Part shown: positions 1-11,027 of the stretch, piece by piece
Position numbering within the stretch: position 1 is the first letter of the stretch
How the letters are laid out: every line of letters begins with the position of its first letter
Origin: Salticus scenicus
Lineage: Eukaryota; Arthropoda; Arachnida; Araneae; Salticidae
Reading direction: 5' to 3'
NCBI GenBank assembly: GCA_963930645.1
Contig: OZ005660.1
Span: 241,804,836 to 241,868,835 of the forward strand
Length of the DNA stretch: 64,000 nucleotides
Made by a program: the position numbers and the translations under genes
Notes under the pieces: model-generated
Told to the model about the DNA's origin: nothing
Databases searched by the model: none
The model's input: only the letters and a program-made list of their open reading frames with translations

Positions 1-523
1 ACAGCGGCCATGTTTTTTGAGGCGATAGTACACCTGCGATCGAGTTGTGAGAGCTCCGAGGCAGTCACAAATTTCCCCCTCATCGCTCACAACTTTGCGA
101 TCAGTTTTGTAAACAAATGTTGCGTTTGGATTGAAACACAGCCAGATTTGTTGATTGTTTACCTATTTGTGATCACAATGTTTCAGCCTGGATGTAACTG
201 TATAGCACGAACATTAAGTAGTAACACAAATAGATCAATAATAAATACTCGTGGCTATTATATTTACTAACAACAAAAGCTGAAAAAGCGCCATCCATCG
301 ATCATTACAAACGCGGATTGAATGAAATCTGCTTTAACACGCCCTTTTTTGAGATTGATATTATTTTTTAAAGAATAATTAAAACAAGACATTTCCCTAT
401 TGAATAACATTGTGGAAGCTGGGAAGAAGTCAGTTTTGTACACTGACGCCATCTGTAAACATTAGAAAATAACATCACAAAACTCCGCATTACGTTCTTC
501 TCCTGTCCACTCCGTGGCAATCA
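1..523. other. Upstream flank of zinc-finger gene A, no gene recognised
   Basis: AT-rich single-copy-looking sequence with somewhat more CpG in the first 130 bases. Short open frames here show no family resemblance. I see no repeat ends and no match to the upstream flanks of the other two zinc-finger genes. Homology to those genes begins only near 571. Confidence 0.4.
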
Positions 524-530
524 TATAAAT
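524..530 (+). promoter_or_regulatory. TATA-like box upstream of zinc-finger gene A
   Basis: The heptamer TATAAAT lies 70 bases before the ATG at 600, which would place a transcription start near 555 and give a short 5' leader. This is a positional inference only; AT-rich DNA yields such motifs by chance. Confidence 0.3.
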
Positions 531-599
531 GCAGTTAACGGATTCCGGATGCAGTTGTATGTGTCTGAACTCTGAAATATATACTAAGGATGATCAAAA

Positions 600-1307
600 A
601 TGGAACATATAGATACGTACACTCCTGTAAGTGAAAAACCTTTTGTGTGTGAAGTGTGTTGCAAAGGTTTTCGTCAGAAACGAAATCTAAATAGACATCT
701 ACGCAGTCATACAGTAGAAAAGCCGTATGTATGTGGAATATGTTCCAGAGGATATTCTCAAAAATGCAGTCTGGATATACATTTACGTACTCATACAGGA
801 GAAAAGCCATTTGTATGTAAAGTATGTCCTAAAGCATATTTTCGAAGTGATAAATTAAATTTACATCTACAGAGTCATGCAGAAGAAAAGCCATATGTGT
901 GTGAAATATGTTCTAAAGGTTTCTCTGAGAAGAGTTCTCTAATTAGCCATTCAAGTATTCATACAGGAGAAACACCATATGTGTGTAAAATATGTTCTAA
1001 AGGATTCTCTAAGAATTCTGCTCTAACAAGACATTTCCGTACTCATACAGGAGAAAAGCCATACGTGTGTGAAATGTGTTCTAAAGCATATTCCCGAAAT
1101 GATCAACTAAATTTACATCTACTGAAACATGCAGGAGAAAAGCCTTATTTGTGTAAAATATGTTCCAAAGCTTTTCCTCAAAAAGGAGCTCTAAATAGAC
1201 ATGTACGCATTCACACAGGAGACAAGCCGTATAAGTGTGAAATATGTTCTAAAAGTTTTTCTCTAAAAGAAAATCTAAACAAACATTTACGTCTTCACGC
1301 ACAATAA
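600..1307 (+). CDS. C2H2 zinc-finger protein, 8 fingers (paralog A)
   Basis: Predicted nuclear, sequence-specific DNA-binding protein of 235 residues made almost entirely of eight C2H2 fingers (C-x2-C-x12-H-x3-H) with no gaps. Fingers begin near residues 15, 43, 71, 99, 127, 155, 183 and 211. Most linkers are TGEKPY-like; variants are TVEKPY, AEEKPY, TGETPY and TGDKPY. No KRAB, ZAD, BTB or SCAN domain is visible, so the effector role is unknown. Helix residues at -1, 2, 3 and 6 read QRNR, QCSI, RDKL, ESSS, KSAR, RDQL, QGAR and LENK. The ATG at 600 is preceded in frame by a stop at 591-593, so this start is firm. It is single-exon, and all Cys and His ligands are intact. Close paralogs lie at 29794 and 54248. 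The DNA target is not predictable with confidence. Confidence 0.88.
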   Translation: MEHIDTYTPVSEKPFVCEVCCKGFRQKRNLNRHLRSHTVEKPYVCGICSRGYSQKCSLDIHLRTHTGEKPFVCKVCPKAYFRSDKLNLHLQSHAEEKPYVCEICSKGFSEKSSLISHSSIHTGETPYVCKICSKGFSKNSALTRHFRTHTGEKPYVCEMCSKAYSRNDQLNLHLLKHAGEKPYLCKICSKAFPQKGALNRHVRIHTGDKPYKCEICSKSFSLKENLNKHLRLHAQ

Positions 1308-1410
1308 AAGTTACGTGCATGATGTGTGCTTTAAAGAATTGACACGGAAAAAAAGAAATCTACACACAGATACGTAAAGTCTTATCTGTGATGCATAGTT
1401 CAAATAAAGC
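1308..1410 (+). pseudogene. Decayed finger and poly(A) signal after gene A
   Basis: Just past the stop codon the sequence still reads like a broken finger: a Cys-x2-Cys pair in frame, a stop, then a charged stretch. A Tyr-Leu finger start follows after a small shift. AATAAA at 1403-1408 is a plausible polyadenylation signal. The match is weak; the parallel fossils after the other two genes make it more credible. Confidence 0.45.
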
Positions 1411-2149
1411 TGAATAATAAAATTACAGATTTTATATATATAGAGAGAAAAAAAGCCTATTTTTGTCTTCTAAGTATAGATATAAAATTCTGTAAGAAAC
1501 AGAATTTAATTTAGTATGACACAGAACTTTTTCTTTTAAATCTATTTTTCCACATAAAAGCATGCAGTAACTGCTTCGTCCCTTAGCAACGGTTATTATA
1601 TTCGTTTCTTAAAATTTCTTCGCACAGTTTTAGTGTAAGACCTCCCTTGGCGAACCTCCCAATCTTTCATTGTCGTTTTGGTGATGAATTAAAGAGTCTG
1701 CCGCAATCGCATAAGTAAAGATCTTAGCAAGAATTACACAGTTCAGCGCAGTACAAAGGTTTTGCAGAGCCATTTTTCTTTGTTAGACAATATATTTTAC
1801 AGTGTGTATCAACTAAATCACTATTCAAGAAGACATTTTTTTTTTTTCAATATGCTTGTTATTTTATTACCGTTGTGTCCAATTTTAATAATTATTTAGG
1901 TATTACAGTATCATTTAGGCTACTGTGGTTTCAACAGTGTGATTTGGTTGTCTAAAACTAAAAATATTTCATTATCTCATTTTTGAATAATGAACCACAC
2001 GTAATTAATAAGTATACTCACTTTTTTAGCACGGAACTATTTAGGTATGGTATATAAAAATTATATAAATATTTATTGTGAAAAAAAATAAACTATATCA
2101 GAAAAAATGTTTAATTTTTTACTTAACTATTTTCCAAGTGGCTAGGCAT
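1411..2149. repeat. AT-rich spacer with copy of dispersed repeat R2 (1500-1760)
   Basis: A segment starting near 1500 (GAATTTAATTTAGTATGACA) is repeated at 24095. Its downstream part (cttggcga...ttttggtgatgaattaaa) recurs near 22680 and 40195. No coding potential or terminal repeats were recognised, so the element class is unknown. The rest is low-complexity AT-rich DNA. Confidence 0.55.
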
Positions 2150-2735
2150 TTAACCCGGGAGCAGGCGCGTCGGGTCTTACAGGCCCGTTCGTTCCAAAAA
2201 CCCCTCGTAGAAACACCCCTTTTTCTCGGATCTGGTACAGATCCCCGCTAGCTGTATTTAAGGTCATCATCTTTCTGAGGGTTGGAATTTCCACAATTTC
2301 CTGAATTTCTTTTTTGTAGATATATTGGATTTTCGGGTCTTTCAGGCCCGACGCGCGTGCTCGTCCAATTTTTTAGTGAGGTGGCGATATTTTTAGAGTA
2401 AAATGAAGCGATATAGGACATGTGGCCAGAGGAAAAGATGCCATATTTGTCCGAGTAAAAAAACCAGAAAATCTGCACTTTGTTGTGCTAAGTGTGATAA
2501 AAATATCTGTAGTGAACACACTACTTACATATGTAAAGAATGTGAATAAATTGTAAGTATATTTTTAATTATTCATTTTTTCTGTATGCTTAGAGTCTGT
2601 TCTTTCTTAGAAAATGTATTTGATTAGATAAAAGCCATTCTCAGTAGTATTATTTAACGGAAAATGCTAGCTGGGTCTGATTGACCCATCGCGCGTCCCC
2701 GCGTAAGAAAATATGCGCGCGTTCCCCAGGGTTAA
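2150..2735 (+). mobile_element. Internally deleted piggyBac-like element
   Basis: A 578-bp unit (2154-2731) is flanked on both sides by TTAA, the piggyBac target duplication. The ends are inverted repeats starting CCCGGGAGCAGGCGCG on the left and CCCTGGGGAACGCGCG on the right. Sub-terminal inverted copies of GCGTCGGGYCT.. occur near 2168 and 2350. It retains a reading frame for the transposase C-terminal Cys-rich domain (2403-2549) but no catalytic core, so it is non-autonomous. Confidence 0.82.
2403..2549 (+). pseudogene. piggyBac transposase C-terminal Cys-rich domain, remnant
   Basis: A 48-codon frame ends in TAA at 2547. It holds the cross-brace Cys/His pattern of the piggyBac C-terminal zinc domain: CHICPSK, then CCAKC, CSEH and YICKEC. 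In intact elements this domain follows the catalytic DDD core and binds terminal DNA. An in-frame stop at 2394 lies just before the ATG, and no core is present in the remaining element. The last exon alone has therefore survived between the two ends. I cannot tell whether it is expressed. Confidence 0.75.
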
Positions 2736-3240
2736 GCCTAATTTTCCAAAATTACATATTTTAATATTCTATTCCCTCTAAATTCCTCAATAAGGGGCCC
2801 CTTTTCGATTTATACCCGAGGGCCCCCAAAGGAGCCAGTCCGGGCCTGACTCCTATAATTAACATGTTAAAAACATACGACAAATTTCACGTTTGCGTAA
2901 TAACATATATATTATTACCATTCTTTTGTGTATCTATTTTTAACAAAACTTAAATGGATGAAGTTTTTAGCATGGAAAGTGACGTCAACTTTTACTTCGC
3001 CAAAAGTAATGCCTTCTCCCTCATTCGGCGGAATTGTCCTATAGAGGGAAAACGGCGAAATTGTCCTATGGGGGGAAACAGCTGATAAAATTTTGAGCGG
3101 AGTTGTCCTACGCTACGGCGGAATCTCGTCGTGCCCAATTTTCTTCATTTACAAGAAAAATATAACTCAGCATCTATAGAATATAAGTGCTTTAAATTTG
3201 ATATATAAGATAGATATGCAAAGAATATGCTGATTAAATA
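2736..3240. other. Intergenic; diverged dispersed repeat
   Basis: No gene is seen. The stretch near 2850 (ctcctataattaacatgttaaaaa) resembles one near 38310. Bases 3020-3110 hold three short near-repeats of a gcgra(a/g)ttgtccta motif. The rest is AT-rich. Confidence 0.4.
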
Positions 3241-4705
3241 TGGATGTACAGGGGCCGCTTTACAATTTTGGCGGCCCTAAGCAATAGATTTTTAGCGGCC
3301 CTCTCTATTAGATATTACGCCAAGGCAGTTTATAGATTTCAAGTGACCCCAAGTAAATTTTCTCACTGTGATTCCCCCCCCCCTCCTCTCCTCCCTTACA
3401 AAAGAAAAAGTTACTATGTTAAGATTCAACTTATTCTAAAATTATAAGTTAATATAAATTTAAATAACATTTTCTTTCTTTTTTTCTTTTTTTTTTTTTT
3501 TTTTTTTTTTGTAAAAATTTAATTGGATCCGACATATTTAGAAATAAGAAAAGGTAAACAAGTTGAATCAAACCTTTAGCTTTTCTACTTGACTGTGCTA
3601 AACGTTCTATTGGGAAAATGCTTTAAAATTTATTTTTATACTAATGTCCATTCTCTACTTGACATCGCATGTATTAATGTACAATGTAACTACTGTACAT
3701 CAATACTGTTATATCTGTACATGTACTCATATACCACGTACAGCTTGTACCATAAACTGTTTGGCCGAAAATTTGAGTAAAAACCATTACAATGAAATGA
3801 AAAAGAACATTTTTGCATGACCAGAAGAAAAGGGAATTTGAATTCCATCATTCCTTCACCATTGCTTAGCTATCAGATTGCGGCATCCCATCACAAAACA
3901 GAGTGAATTTATCAAGTTGCTAATTTTTACAGCCGAAAAAGTTCCAGAGTGAATAATAATATTATTAAAATATTACTGTTATTTATTTATTTATTTATTT
4001 ATTTTAAAATTAGTTATTTTTATTATAATTTTAATCCTTCCATAATGAATGATAATTTTACATTTTACATTAAACCAGATAACAAGAATTCCTTTCATTT
4101 TTTAAACAAGAACGAAAAATCATTTGGTTCGCATAGACTATTAATATTTTCCAACTGTATGTACTTGTTGCATCGTTTAAGCTTTGACGTACTTTTTCTA
4201 CGCTATTAAAACGGAAAAAAAAATACAGACAAACTAACTGAATTCATAATCACTTTAGAAATTGTTGAAAAGTGTTTAAAAACCTTAACACAAGTGGAAA
4301 TGCAGTTCAAGCAATTTTCAATTATAGCTTTTAAGCTCTTATAATGTGTTAATATTTTGGCGGGATCCTGTAAATCATACTGCTAAACATACCATATTCT
4401 ATAGATTTTTTTTTTTTTTTTTTTTTTTTTAATCATATGAATAATAAATCTAAATTTTAATACGACTTTTGCAGTACAAACATTTTTAAATGTGATTTAT
4501 AAAAATGCCTCTCGTAGAAAGCAATTAACTGTCATTTTTTTGGGTGTCCCTGTACACAGGATAGTTAACCTATTTCTACCATTTTAAATAGAGAACATTA
4601 GCTACGGCCGTGCTGACAAACCAAAGTCGTCAACATTTTTAAACTTTATTGAAAAGTGTTAAAAATGCTTTCCTCGTCACTTTTGCTTGAACCTTTTCCT
4701 TAATG

Positions 4706-5247
4706 TACAGGGTGGGCGAAAAGTAACTTCCTACTGGATTTCTCCTAAACGAATGTAGGTATGAAGGCAGTTTTTTGTACACATTTAGTTTACTGTGTGG
4801 CATGATAATTACAAAAGTTACAATTCAATGTGTGCCGCAGAATTTTCTATACACTGTCTTAAACGAACAGGTACGTTTGCTACGGTCTTTCGCAAGAACT
4901 CATCGGGAGCACCTTTTTATAACCTCACGGATTTTGTTCTCAAAAGTTTGAGGTTTGCTGCGGTACACTTCTTCCTTAGTCCACCCCATGCAAGGTAATC
5001 GCATGGGGTGAGCGTCTGGATTACGCGCAGGCCATTCTGTGGAGCCTCGGCGGCCTATACAGCGTCTTGTGAATCACTCATGAAGCACCTGCCATATATT
5101 AGAGATATGAAAAAGGAAAAGATGTTACAAATAATGCCACACTAGAGTCTACAAAACAAGGTAACTTTCATTGGAATCTATACATAACATCAATAGCTAT
5201 TCCAAATTCAAAATAGGGAGTTACTTTCCGTTTCAGCCCACCCTATA
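4706..5247 (-). mobile_element. Tc1/mariner-superfamily relic nested in the hAT element
   Basis: A 538-bp unit lies between two TA dinucleotides. Its ends start CAGGGTGGGCGAAAAGTAAC and, on the other strand, TAGGGTGGGC...GGAAAGTAAC. On the minus strand at about 4900-5070 there is a transposase fragment around the third catalytic region: IGRRGSTEWPARNPDAHP, later WTKEEVYRSKPQTFE. The IGRRG..EWP.R.PD block is typical of a mariner-related arthropod group. At least one stop and the loss of most of the gene make it a relic. Confidence 0.75.
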
Positions 5248-5413
5248 TATGTGAAATAAATTTTTTATTAATTCATTTCTAAGTAGACTGATTTATCAGA
5301 TGAAATTTTGTGTTGGCTATTATTAATTGCAAACTAATCACTTTCAAACACAATTATGAAGCCTTTTCATTCATAAACGCGCGACATAATTAGATATCCT
5401 TATTTAGATATAG

Positions 5414-5664
5414 TGATACGAATCGATATGTACGGTTTAAGACCGACTAACTACGCTAAGGTCCGAGGAATATAGGTAGACTGCCCCCCGAGGGGTTCTT
5501 TCTAAGGGGTCCTACCCCGTATTTACGCAAGTTTCGGAGAAAACCATAGAAAATTCTGTACGACTAGATTGATGAGCGCGACCTGAAATCGAACCGGGCA
5601 CTTCCCATATACCAAGCTTTGAGCGCAGAACCGCTCGGCCACTGGTGGGCCTGTGATGCGAATC
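5414..5664 (-). mobile_element. tRNA-derived SINE, family S1
   Basis: A 229-bp unit on the minus strand is flanked by an 11-bp duplication (TGATACGAATC and TGATGCGAATC). Its head has a tRNA-like A box (GTGGCCGAGCGGTT) and B box (GGTTCGATTT). The body contains the family block ACTTGCGTAAATAYGGGCTAGGACC in variant form. Other copies are at 25139 (also 229 bp), 62743, 8725 and 42430. Confidence 0.85.
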
Positions 5665-5845
5665 AAAGTAGCGTTTAATTTTTCTGGTTGAAGGTAAAGC
5701 TTTTTGCAGAAAGACTATCTAAAGTCAACGCATGAAACAGATTTTCTAGACACCATAGGCGAGAAAAGATCGCCCTTATGTAATTTAAATTTACTCTTAT
5801 TTATTTTTTAATCTTAATTTATATATTTTACGTATTTTAAATCTA

Positions 5846-5898
5846 TTAAGTTCTTAAAGTTCTTAAAGTTCTTAAAGTTTCTAATCTTAAAGTTCTTT
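5846..5898. repeat. Short minisatellite, 9-10 bp unit
   Basis: About four to five copies of TTCTTAAAG in tandem, degenerating at the right end. Confidence 0.75.
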
Positions 5899-6826
5899 CT
5901 GAAATATTAACTATTTTCTGTCTTGTTTACGAAGTTATTGTTTCGCAAACGAACAAAACTTTCAGGATTTTTTTTATTTAGATACTTATAAATTTAATAG
6001 TGTCTTTTTTTTAATCTTTTCTTATTCTTAGTTCTTATTCTATTTTCTTATTTTTGATTATGGATGAATTTGATATAAGAAGTTGGAATTTTAAGCTGAA
6101 TTAGTTTAAAAATGAGGCCGCCATGGAAACTGTCCGCGTTAGTGATGTCAAGAAAAGGGCTTCGAATTTTTCGGATTTAATAAAACTTTCGTGAATAAAT
6201 TCTGCTATTAGCATAGGTGCGGTGTGATGTTTAGCTCTAAAGTCAAATTGTTCGGATTAAAATTGCAAATAATCCAGCCCCTCCTCATCATTTTCCCCGT
6301 CCAATTTGAAAAGTTCTAGCTTGCATTCATCCTCACAATACAAATCAAAGCACATATTTATTAAAAATCAACATTCTAGTACCTTAACCAGAGCACCTAA
6401 TTTTAATTCCCAACTGTAAAAATTCATCTTGGAAATTTTTACAAAGTTCCACTTTAATATCATAAAGAAAATTCTTCATTTATTTCTTCTATTTTAGACT
6501 TGTTCGCAAATTGTGGTGGTAGTTTATTTTAAACGAGAGAAATTCCCTTGTCTTTCAACGGGTTAAGGTGTTTTTATACAAAGTTTAATCCTTAAAGAAG
6601 GTTACTTTAAATTTAAAATTGAATATACACGTAAAATTCCTTAAAAGAGAGAGAGAAAAAAAAAAAAAAAAAAAGAAATTGGTTTACGATTTTCGCTTTT
6701 CTTCCATGTATTTTTTTCCCTTTAAATTTTTGGCAGTTTTTTTTATTTTTTGGCGACCCTCCTGTTTCGGCGGCCCTAAGCGGCCGCTTAGGTTCGCCTA
6801 ATGGTAAAGCGGGCCCTGTGGATGTA

Positions 6827-7834
6827 TATCGATCGATGGGTAATTTCTTTTATATCAGTAACAGACCATGATGATAAAACTGTGATAACTTTAATACTAT
6901 CAAAGAAAATCTGAGCCATGGAAAAAAAATAATAAGCAAAAACATCTACGAATATGAATATAAAAAATAATCCATTTATTTACAATATAAAATAATTTAA
7001 AATAGTAATTCTTAAAACATCACATTTATAAAACACGTGTGTTGTTTATTAGTAGAAAATTTTGAATTAACCTTTAAACGATTAAATTACATATTGAAAA
7101 TTTAAATTTAACCATATACATATTTAAAATTTCATTATTTGAAATGAAACAGATTAATCTTGGTTAAAAGCAAGAAAGGGAAATTATCATTCCTATGCAA
7201 TTCCCCCCCCCCCCCATAAAATATATTTTTAACCAGGGGAATTCAAAACGTGTAATTTAACCAAAACCTTGCTTCAAAAGTTTGGCTGTAAAACTATATT
7301 TTGTGTGTCATACAAGAGCAAAAGAAAGCATTTATCATTTCTAAGTAACTGCATCAGATAATACACATATTCATATTCAGGGCACGCCAAAACTTTTAAC
7401 ATAAAAAATTAAGCTTGAAAATTCAATCTTTCTGTTGAATTTTTACATTATGTATCAATATTTAAATTTTTTTCTCAAGTGAATTTTTCTTTTTTTTTTT
7501 TTTTTTTTAGAAATATTTAAAATTATAAAAGACACTTCTATAAAAACGTTACTAAAAAAAAAAAAAAAAAAAAAAAAAAGAAAAAAGAAAGAAAGAAAAA
7601 AGGAAAGAAAGAAACAAAATGTTAGAAAGTATTGGAAAAGATAGATTTTTTTTTTTTTTTTTAATGTATTTTTCTTTCTTTTTTTATTCTTATTTATTTA
7701 TTTATTTTTCTTTCTTTTTGCAATTGTATCTGTATGAATTGTTTTAAATTGTGCCTATATTCTTGGTGAAATCATTTTCTTCTATAAAATCATTAAATAT
7801 TATAGAAAAACAAGTAAAATAAAGAAAAGTTTTA
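6827..7834. other. AT-rich low-complexity spacer
   Basis: No gene or element ends are seen. It contains long homopolymers: T-rich at 7490-7510, A-rich at 7555-7610 and T-rich at 7648-7663. Purine-rich AAAG runs lie beside them. Confidence 0.5.
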
Positions 7835-8140
7835 AAGTCAATACCTACTTAAAAACACTATCGGAAAAGTTTTTTTTTTTTTTTACATAATAATTTTTAA
7901 TTAGGAAATAAAAATCGTGCGTGCAAAATGACATAAAAATAATTACCAGATAAAAACAACTTTTTATATACCATGTTTTAAATTATCTGATGAATCATAA
8001 AGCTCTTATCAATGTGCATAAAAATTTTAAAGTGATAATGATGTCAATTTTTGTGAGATGCATAATTTAACTTTTTATAATTTTTTTATGTTCACATTTA
8101 ATTAAATGTATTTATTTTTATGTCGAAAGAAAATGAACTC

Positions 8141-8177
<37 letters not shown>

Positions 8178-8445
8178 ATTAATTAAATTATAGCTAATAT
8201 TTTAATGGCTATTTTAACGCTATTAGGATGTTATTATTTTCATATTTTAATTAATTATAAGAAAACCAATAAAAAAAATCGAAAATCGGACTTCGAAGTA
8301 TTGTGTTTTCACCGTGTTCTGAGCAATCCAGAAAGTTTAAAATTTTTTGCTAGTCGGGATGTTAGTTAAAAATCGATTGCAAGATTTGTACAAGATATAT
8401 ATAGGGAGAGTGTGAACTAATAGTAGGAATTGAAATAAATAAATA
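7835..8445 (-). repeat. Dispersed repeat R1, inverted copy
   Basis: This segment is the reverse complement of 40370-40960 over about 0.6 kb and is partly shared with 27190-27565. A diagnostic block is CTTGCAATCGATTTTTAACT (seen here on the minus strand). No coding sequence or clear terminal repeats were found, so the class is unknown. Confidence 0.75.
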
Positions 8446-8724
8446 AATAAAATGAGGAAAGAAGGGCAAAAAAATCATAGACTAATACAACAAAGAATTC
8501 GCTACATGCAGACATAAAATCATTATATTTTAAAATTTAGTAAAATTATATTGCCGAAATTGTGGCTATAGCTATATAACTTTAACTTGCTTAATAGTAA
8601 GAAGGGTGAACATTTTAATTATCCATTCAACGTAATTTTAAAATTTAAAAATAAACATTTTAAGGGAGAGAATTCAGAAAGTTAATTTACGAAGTAGTCC
8701 CTGAAGTTTCTTTCACAGATACCC

Positions 8725-8895
8725 AAAGCTCAACCAGTGGCCGAGAGGTTCAATCCCAGATCGAGCTAGTTCGGAATTTTTCGAATTTTTCCACGAAACA
8801 CGCATTAATATGCAGTAGGACCCTTAGAACGATTCCCCACGGAAGGAACTCCACCCAGACCTAGGTATCTAATGCAGACAATTAGCCTTATTTTT
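8725..8895 (+). mobile_element. SINE S1, decayed copy
   Basis: It starts with CCAGTGGCCGAGAGGTTC but lacks most of the tRNA head between the A and B boxes. It continues with the S1 body (tttttccacgaaa...taggaccctt...cacggaagg...gcagacaat). No clear target duplication remains. Confidence 0.7.
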
Positions 8896-9354
8896 TACCC
8901 CACCATACCTACTCCGATTTAAAATATTTCATACGTACTCATGAGTATCAAATACCGATAGCTCAGCATTTCTCTTAAAAATTATGGAGTAAATTTCTCT
9001 TGACATTATAAAAAGGAAAAAAGTGTCAAATATTTATTATTGTAAGGGGTAAAAAAAAAAAAAAAAAAGCTTATTACATGGCTCCCGTTAATTTTCGCTT
9101 GAGTTTATAATTAATTGTTTTAGATGAATTCCTTTCCTTTGTTAATAAATTTTCATGTATCACTTCCATTTTGAAAATAATCGTAAATTTTATATACTTC
9201 CGACCTATTTACATTGGCCATATTCTCTTTATTTTGTGGAAACAAATCAAAATTTATATCACAAATCAAATTATTTGATATAATAATTCTGAAGTTTAAA
9301 CCCCGAATTCAAATATTTATTCTCTAAGAAAGATTTAAATAATAAAATACTAAA
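8896..9354. other. AT-rich spacer, nothing recognised
   Basis: No long frame, terminal repeat or match to the other repeats in this window was found. It includes a poly(A) run near 9052-9068. Confidence 0.45.
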
Positions 9355-9543
9355 CAAGGCATCAGTGGCGGATCCAGAACTTAACTTTTGGGGGGTGGGG
9401 GGGGGGGGCTAAGACTTTTCAAAATGTTATTCTAGACCAATAAAAAATTTACAATTGCAATATTCAATTGTGAATGTCAGTTTTTTTTTTGGGGGGGGGC
9501 TTCAGCCCCCTAGCCCCCCCTTAAATCCGCCACTGCAAGGAAT
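9355..9543. mobile_element. hAT MITE, 173 bp
   Basis: The unit 9363-9535 has ends CAGTGGCGGATCCAGAACTT and, inverted, CAGTGGCGGATTTAAGGGGG. It is flanked by CAAGGCAT and CAAGGAAT, an 8-bp duplication with one change. Long G and C runs give it a strong foldback. A left end of the same family is at 57214. Confidence 0.82.
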
Positions 9544-9796
9544 ATGTTTACGATTTCTCTTCTTATCTGCTACTTATACGCTAACTCAGGGGTGTAATTT
9601 TATGTCAGATTCTGATGAAAGGAAAAAATACTATCTTCTTTAACGACATGGTCTGCAGAGTGAACAATAAAAAGAGGGGAAAGTTGTGACCACAAGACAC
9701 GGCTATGTTTCTGGGATCCTGACGCCCTCAGAATTTCCAGGCCGTAGTAATTATAGAGTTAATTCATAGGAAGAAAAAGAATAATATTTATTTTCA

Positions 9797-10130
9797 GGGA
9801 GCGATCCAGGTTTTAATTTTTGGGGTCTTTTTTTATAGAAGATTTTTTTTTTTTTTTTTTTCGAAAAATGCATTATTGTGTAAAACCTTCCATTCTAGCA
9901 GTCACTGTATATATAATGTTTAATATCATGATAATAGTATTTCCTTGAACCAGGTATATATTATCATTTGAAATAATAATGAAAGAATGAAAAAAATAAT
10001 GATAAAAGGATATTTTTTATAAAATGCGATTTTGCGATAGAGTTGTTTTTATAAATTTGAATCCCGTGAAATGGCATCAAAATGGTCCCGATTTTTGAAT
10101 TAATGGATTCCCTTGATTTTAAGAATAAAT
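9797..10130. mobile_element. Relic of the CAGGGGTC element family
   Basis: CAGGGAGCGATCCAGGTTTT matches the left end of the element at 25784, followed by the same TTTTTGGGGTC block. The right end is degraded near 10100-10130, and no target duplication is visible. Confidence 0.55.
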
Positions 10131-10225
10131 TTAGCTACTAAAATAAATATTCAAGTTTTTTGAAACAATAAACTTGGTAATACCTTACTAATAAGTAATA
10201 TTGTAAATACTGAATATGTAAACTC

Positions 10226-10429
10226 GGGCCCTCCATGGCCGAGTGGTTATGTCACCGCACTGCTAATCGCCTTCGAGCGTAGGAGAGCGGGTTCCATTCC
10301 CGCACTGGTCCTGGGTGTTTTTCCAAAATACTTTGTACTGTAAATCTGTCATGTGCTATCTGTCTTTATCTCACGAAGATTTACAAGCGGACATCGAGAG
10401 TCAAGCATACAAATCTAATGTATATGTTA
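10226..10429 (+). mobile_element. tRNA-Ser-derived SINE
   Basis: Bases 10226-10309 fold like a serine tRNA with a long variable arm: TGGCCGAGTGGTT (A box), CACTGCTAATCG (anticodon region, GCT) and GCGGGTTCCATTCCCGC (T arm with B box). The acceptor ends do not pair, so it is not a working tRNA. A non-tRNA body of about 120 bp follows, up to the Helitron start. Confidence 0.7.
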
Positions 10430-10985
10430 TCTATCTATATATATATAAGAGTAAACTCGCTGATTCAATGACTGAACACGTCTGTGCCGATCCTATGGGA
10501 GATAGAGTCACAATTTTTGAAGGGTGATTTTTGGACCCTGACGCTCACAAAGATGGGATTTTGTGAAATAAACCCCGTTCCTCTCGGGGGGTGGGAGCAG
10601 AAGGCAAAAACCACCTTTATAAGCATAACTCGGCTCCAAATTACTTCACAGTGAAGAAACAGCAGATTGGGAGACTAAACTTGAATACAAAAAATCATTT
10701 TCTGCGATTTTGGAATTTTGGATTTTTAAGGAGGGAAAAGGGTGAAAATGATTTTAGGAAGCGCAGGAAGCAAAAACACCTTTATAAGCATAACTCGGCT
10801 CCGAATTACTTCACGATGAAAAAAATTGCAGATGGGGAGACTAGACTTCAGTACAAAAAAATCATTTTCTGCGCGTTTGGAATTTTGGATTTTTAGGGGG
10901 GGGGGGAGAAGGGGTAAAAAGTACTTTCGGGCGAAATTTAGCAATGTATGGATTTTCGAGTAAAATTCTAGCAGTCATAGCTCAA

Positions 10986-11021
<36 letters not shown>
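10986..11021. repeat. (TA)n microsatellite inside the Helitron
   Basis: About 17 TA dinucleotides without interruption. Confidence 0.9.

Positions 11022-11027
<6 letters not shown>

Larger units (their letters stand above)
3241..6826. mobile_element. hAT-type DNA transposon, decayed, 3.57 kb
   Basis: The unit 3249-6818 is flanked by a perfect 8-bp duplication TGGATGTA (3241-3248 and 6819-6826), the hAT signature. Its ends are inverted repeats starting CAGGGGCCGCTTTACAATT on the left and CAGGGCCCGCTTTACCATT on the right; both continue to a shared CCTAAGC block. No hAT transposase could be recognised, and the longest frames are short. The interior carries a nested mariner relic (4706-5247), a SINE (5414-5664), a minisatellite (5846-5898) and long T and A tracts. 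Confidence 0.85.

Noticed and set aside
1..270. 86-codon frame at the window start
   Set aside because: No recognisable domain and no homologous segment beside the other zinc-finger genes.
10226..10309. tRNA-Ser gene
   Set aside because: The acceptor ends do not pair, although the anticodon and T regions look right.
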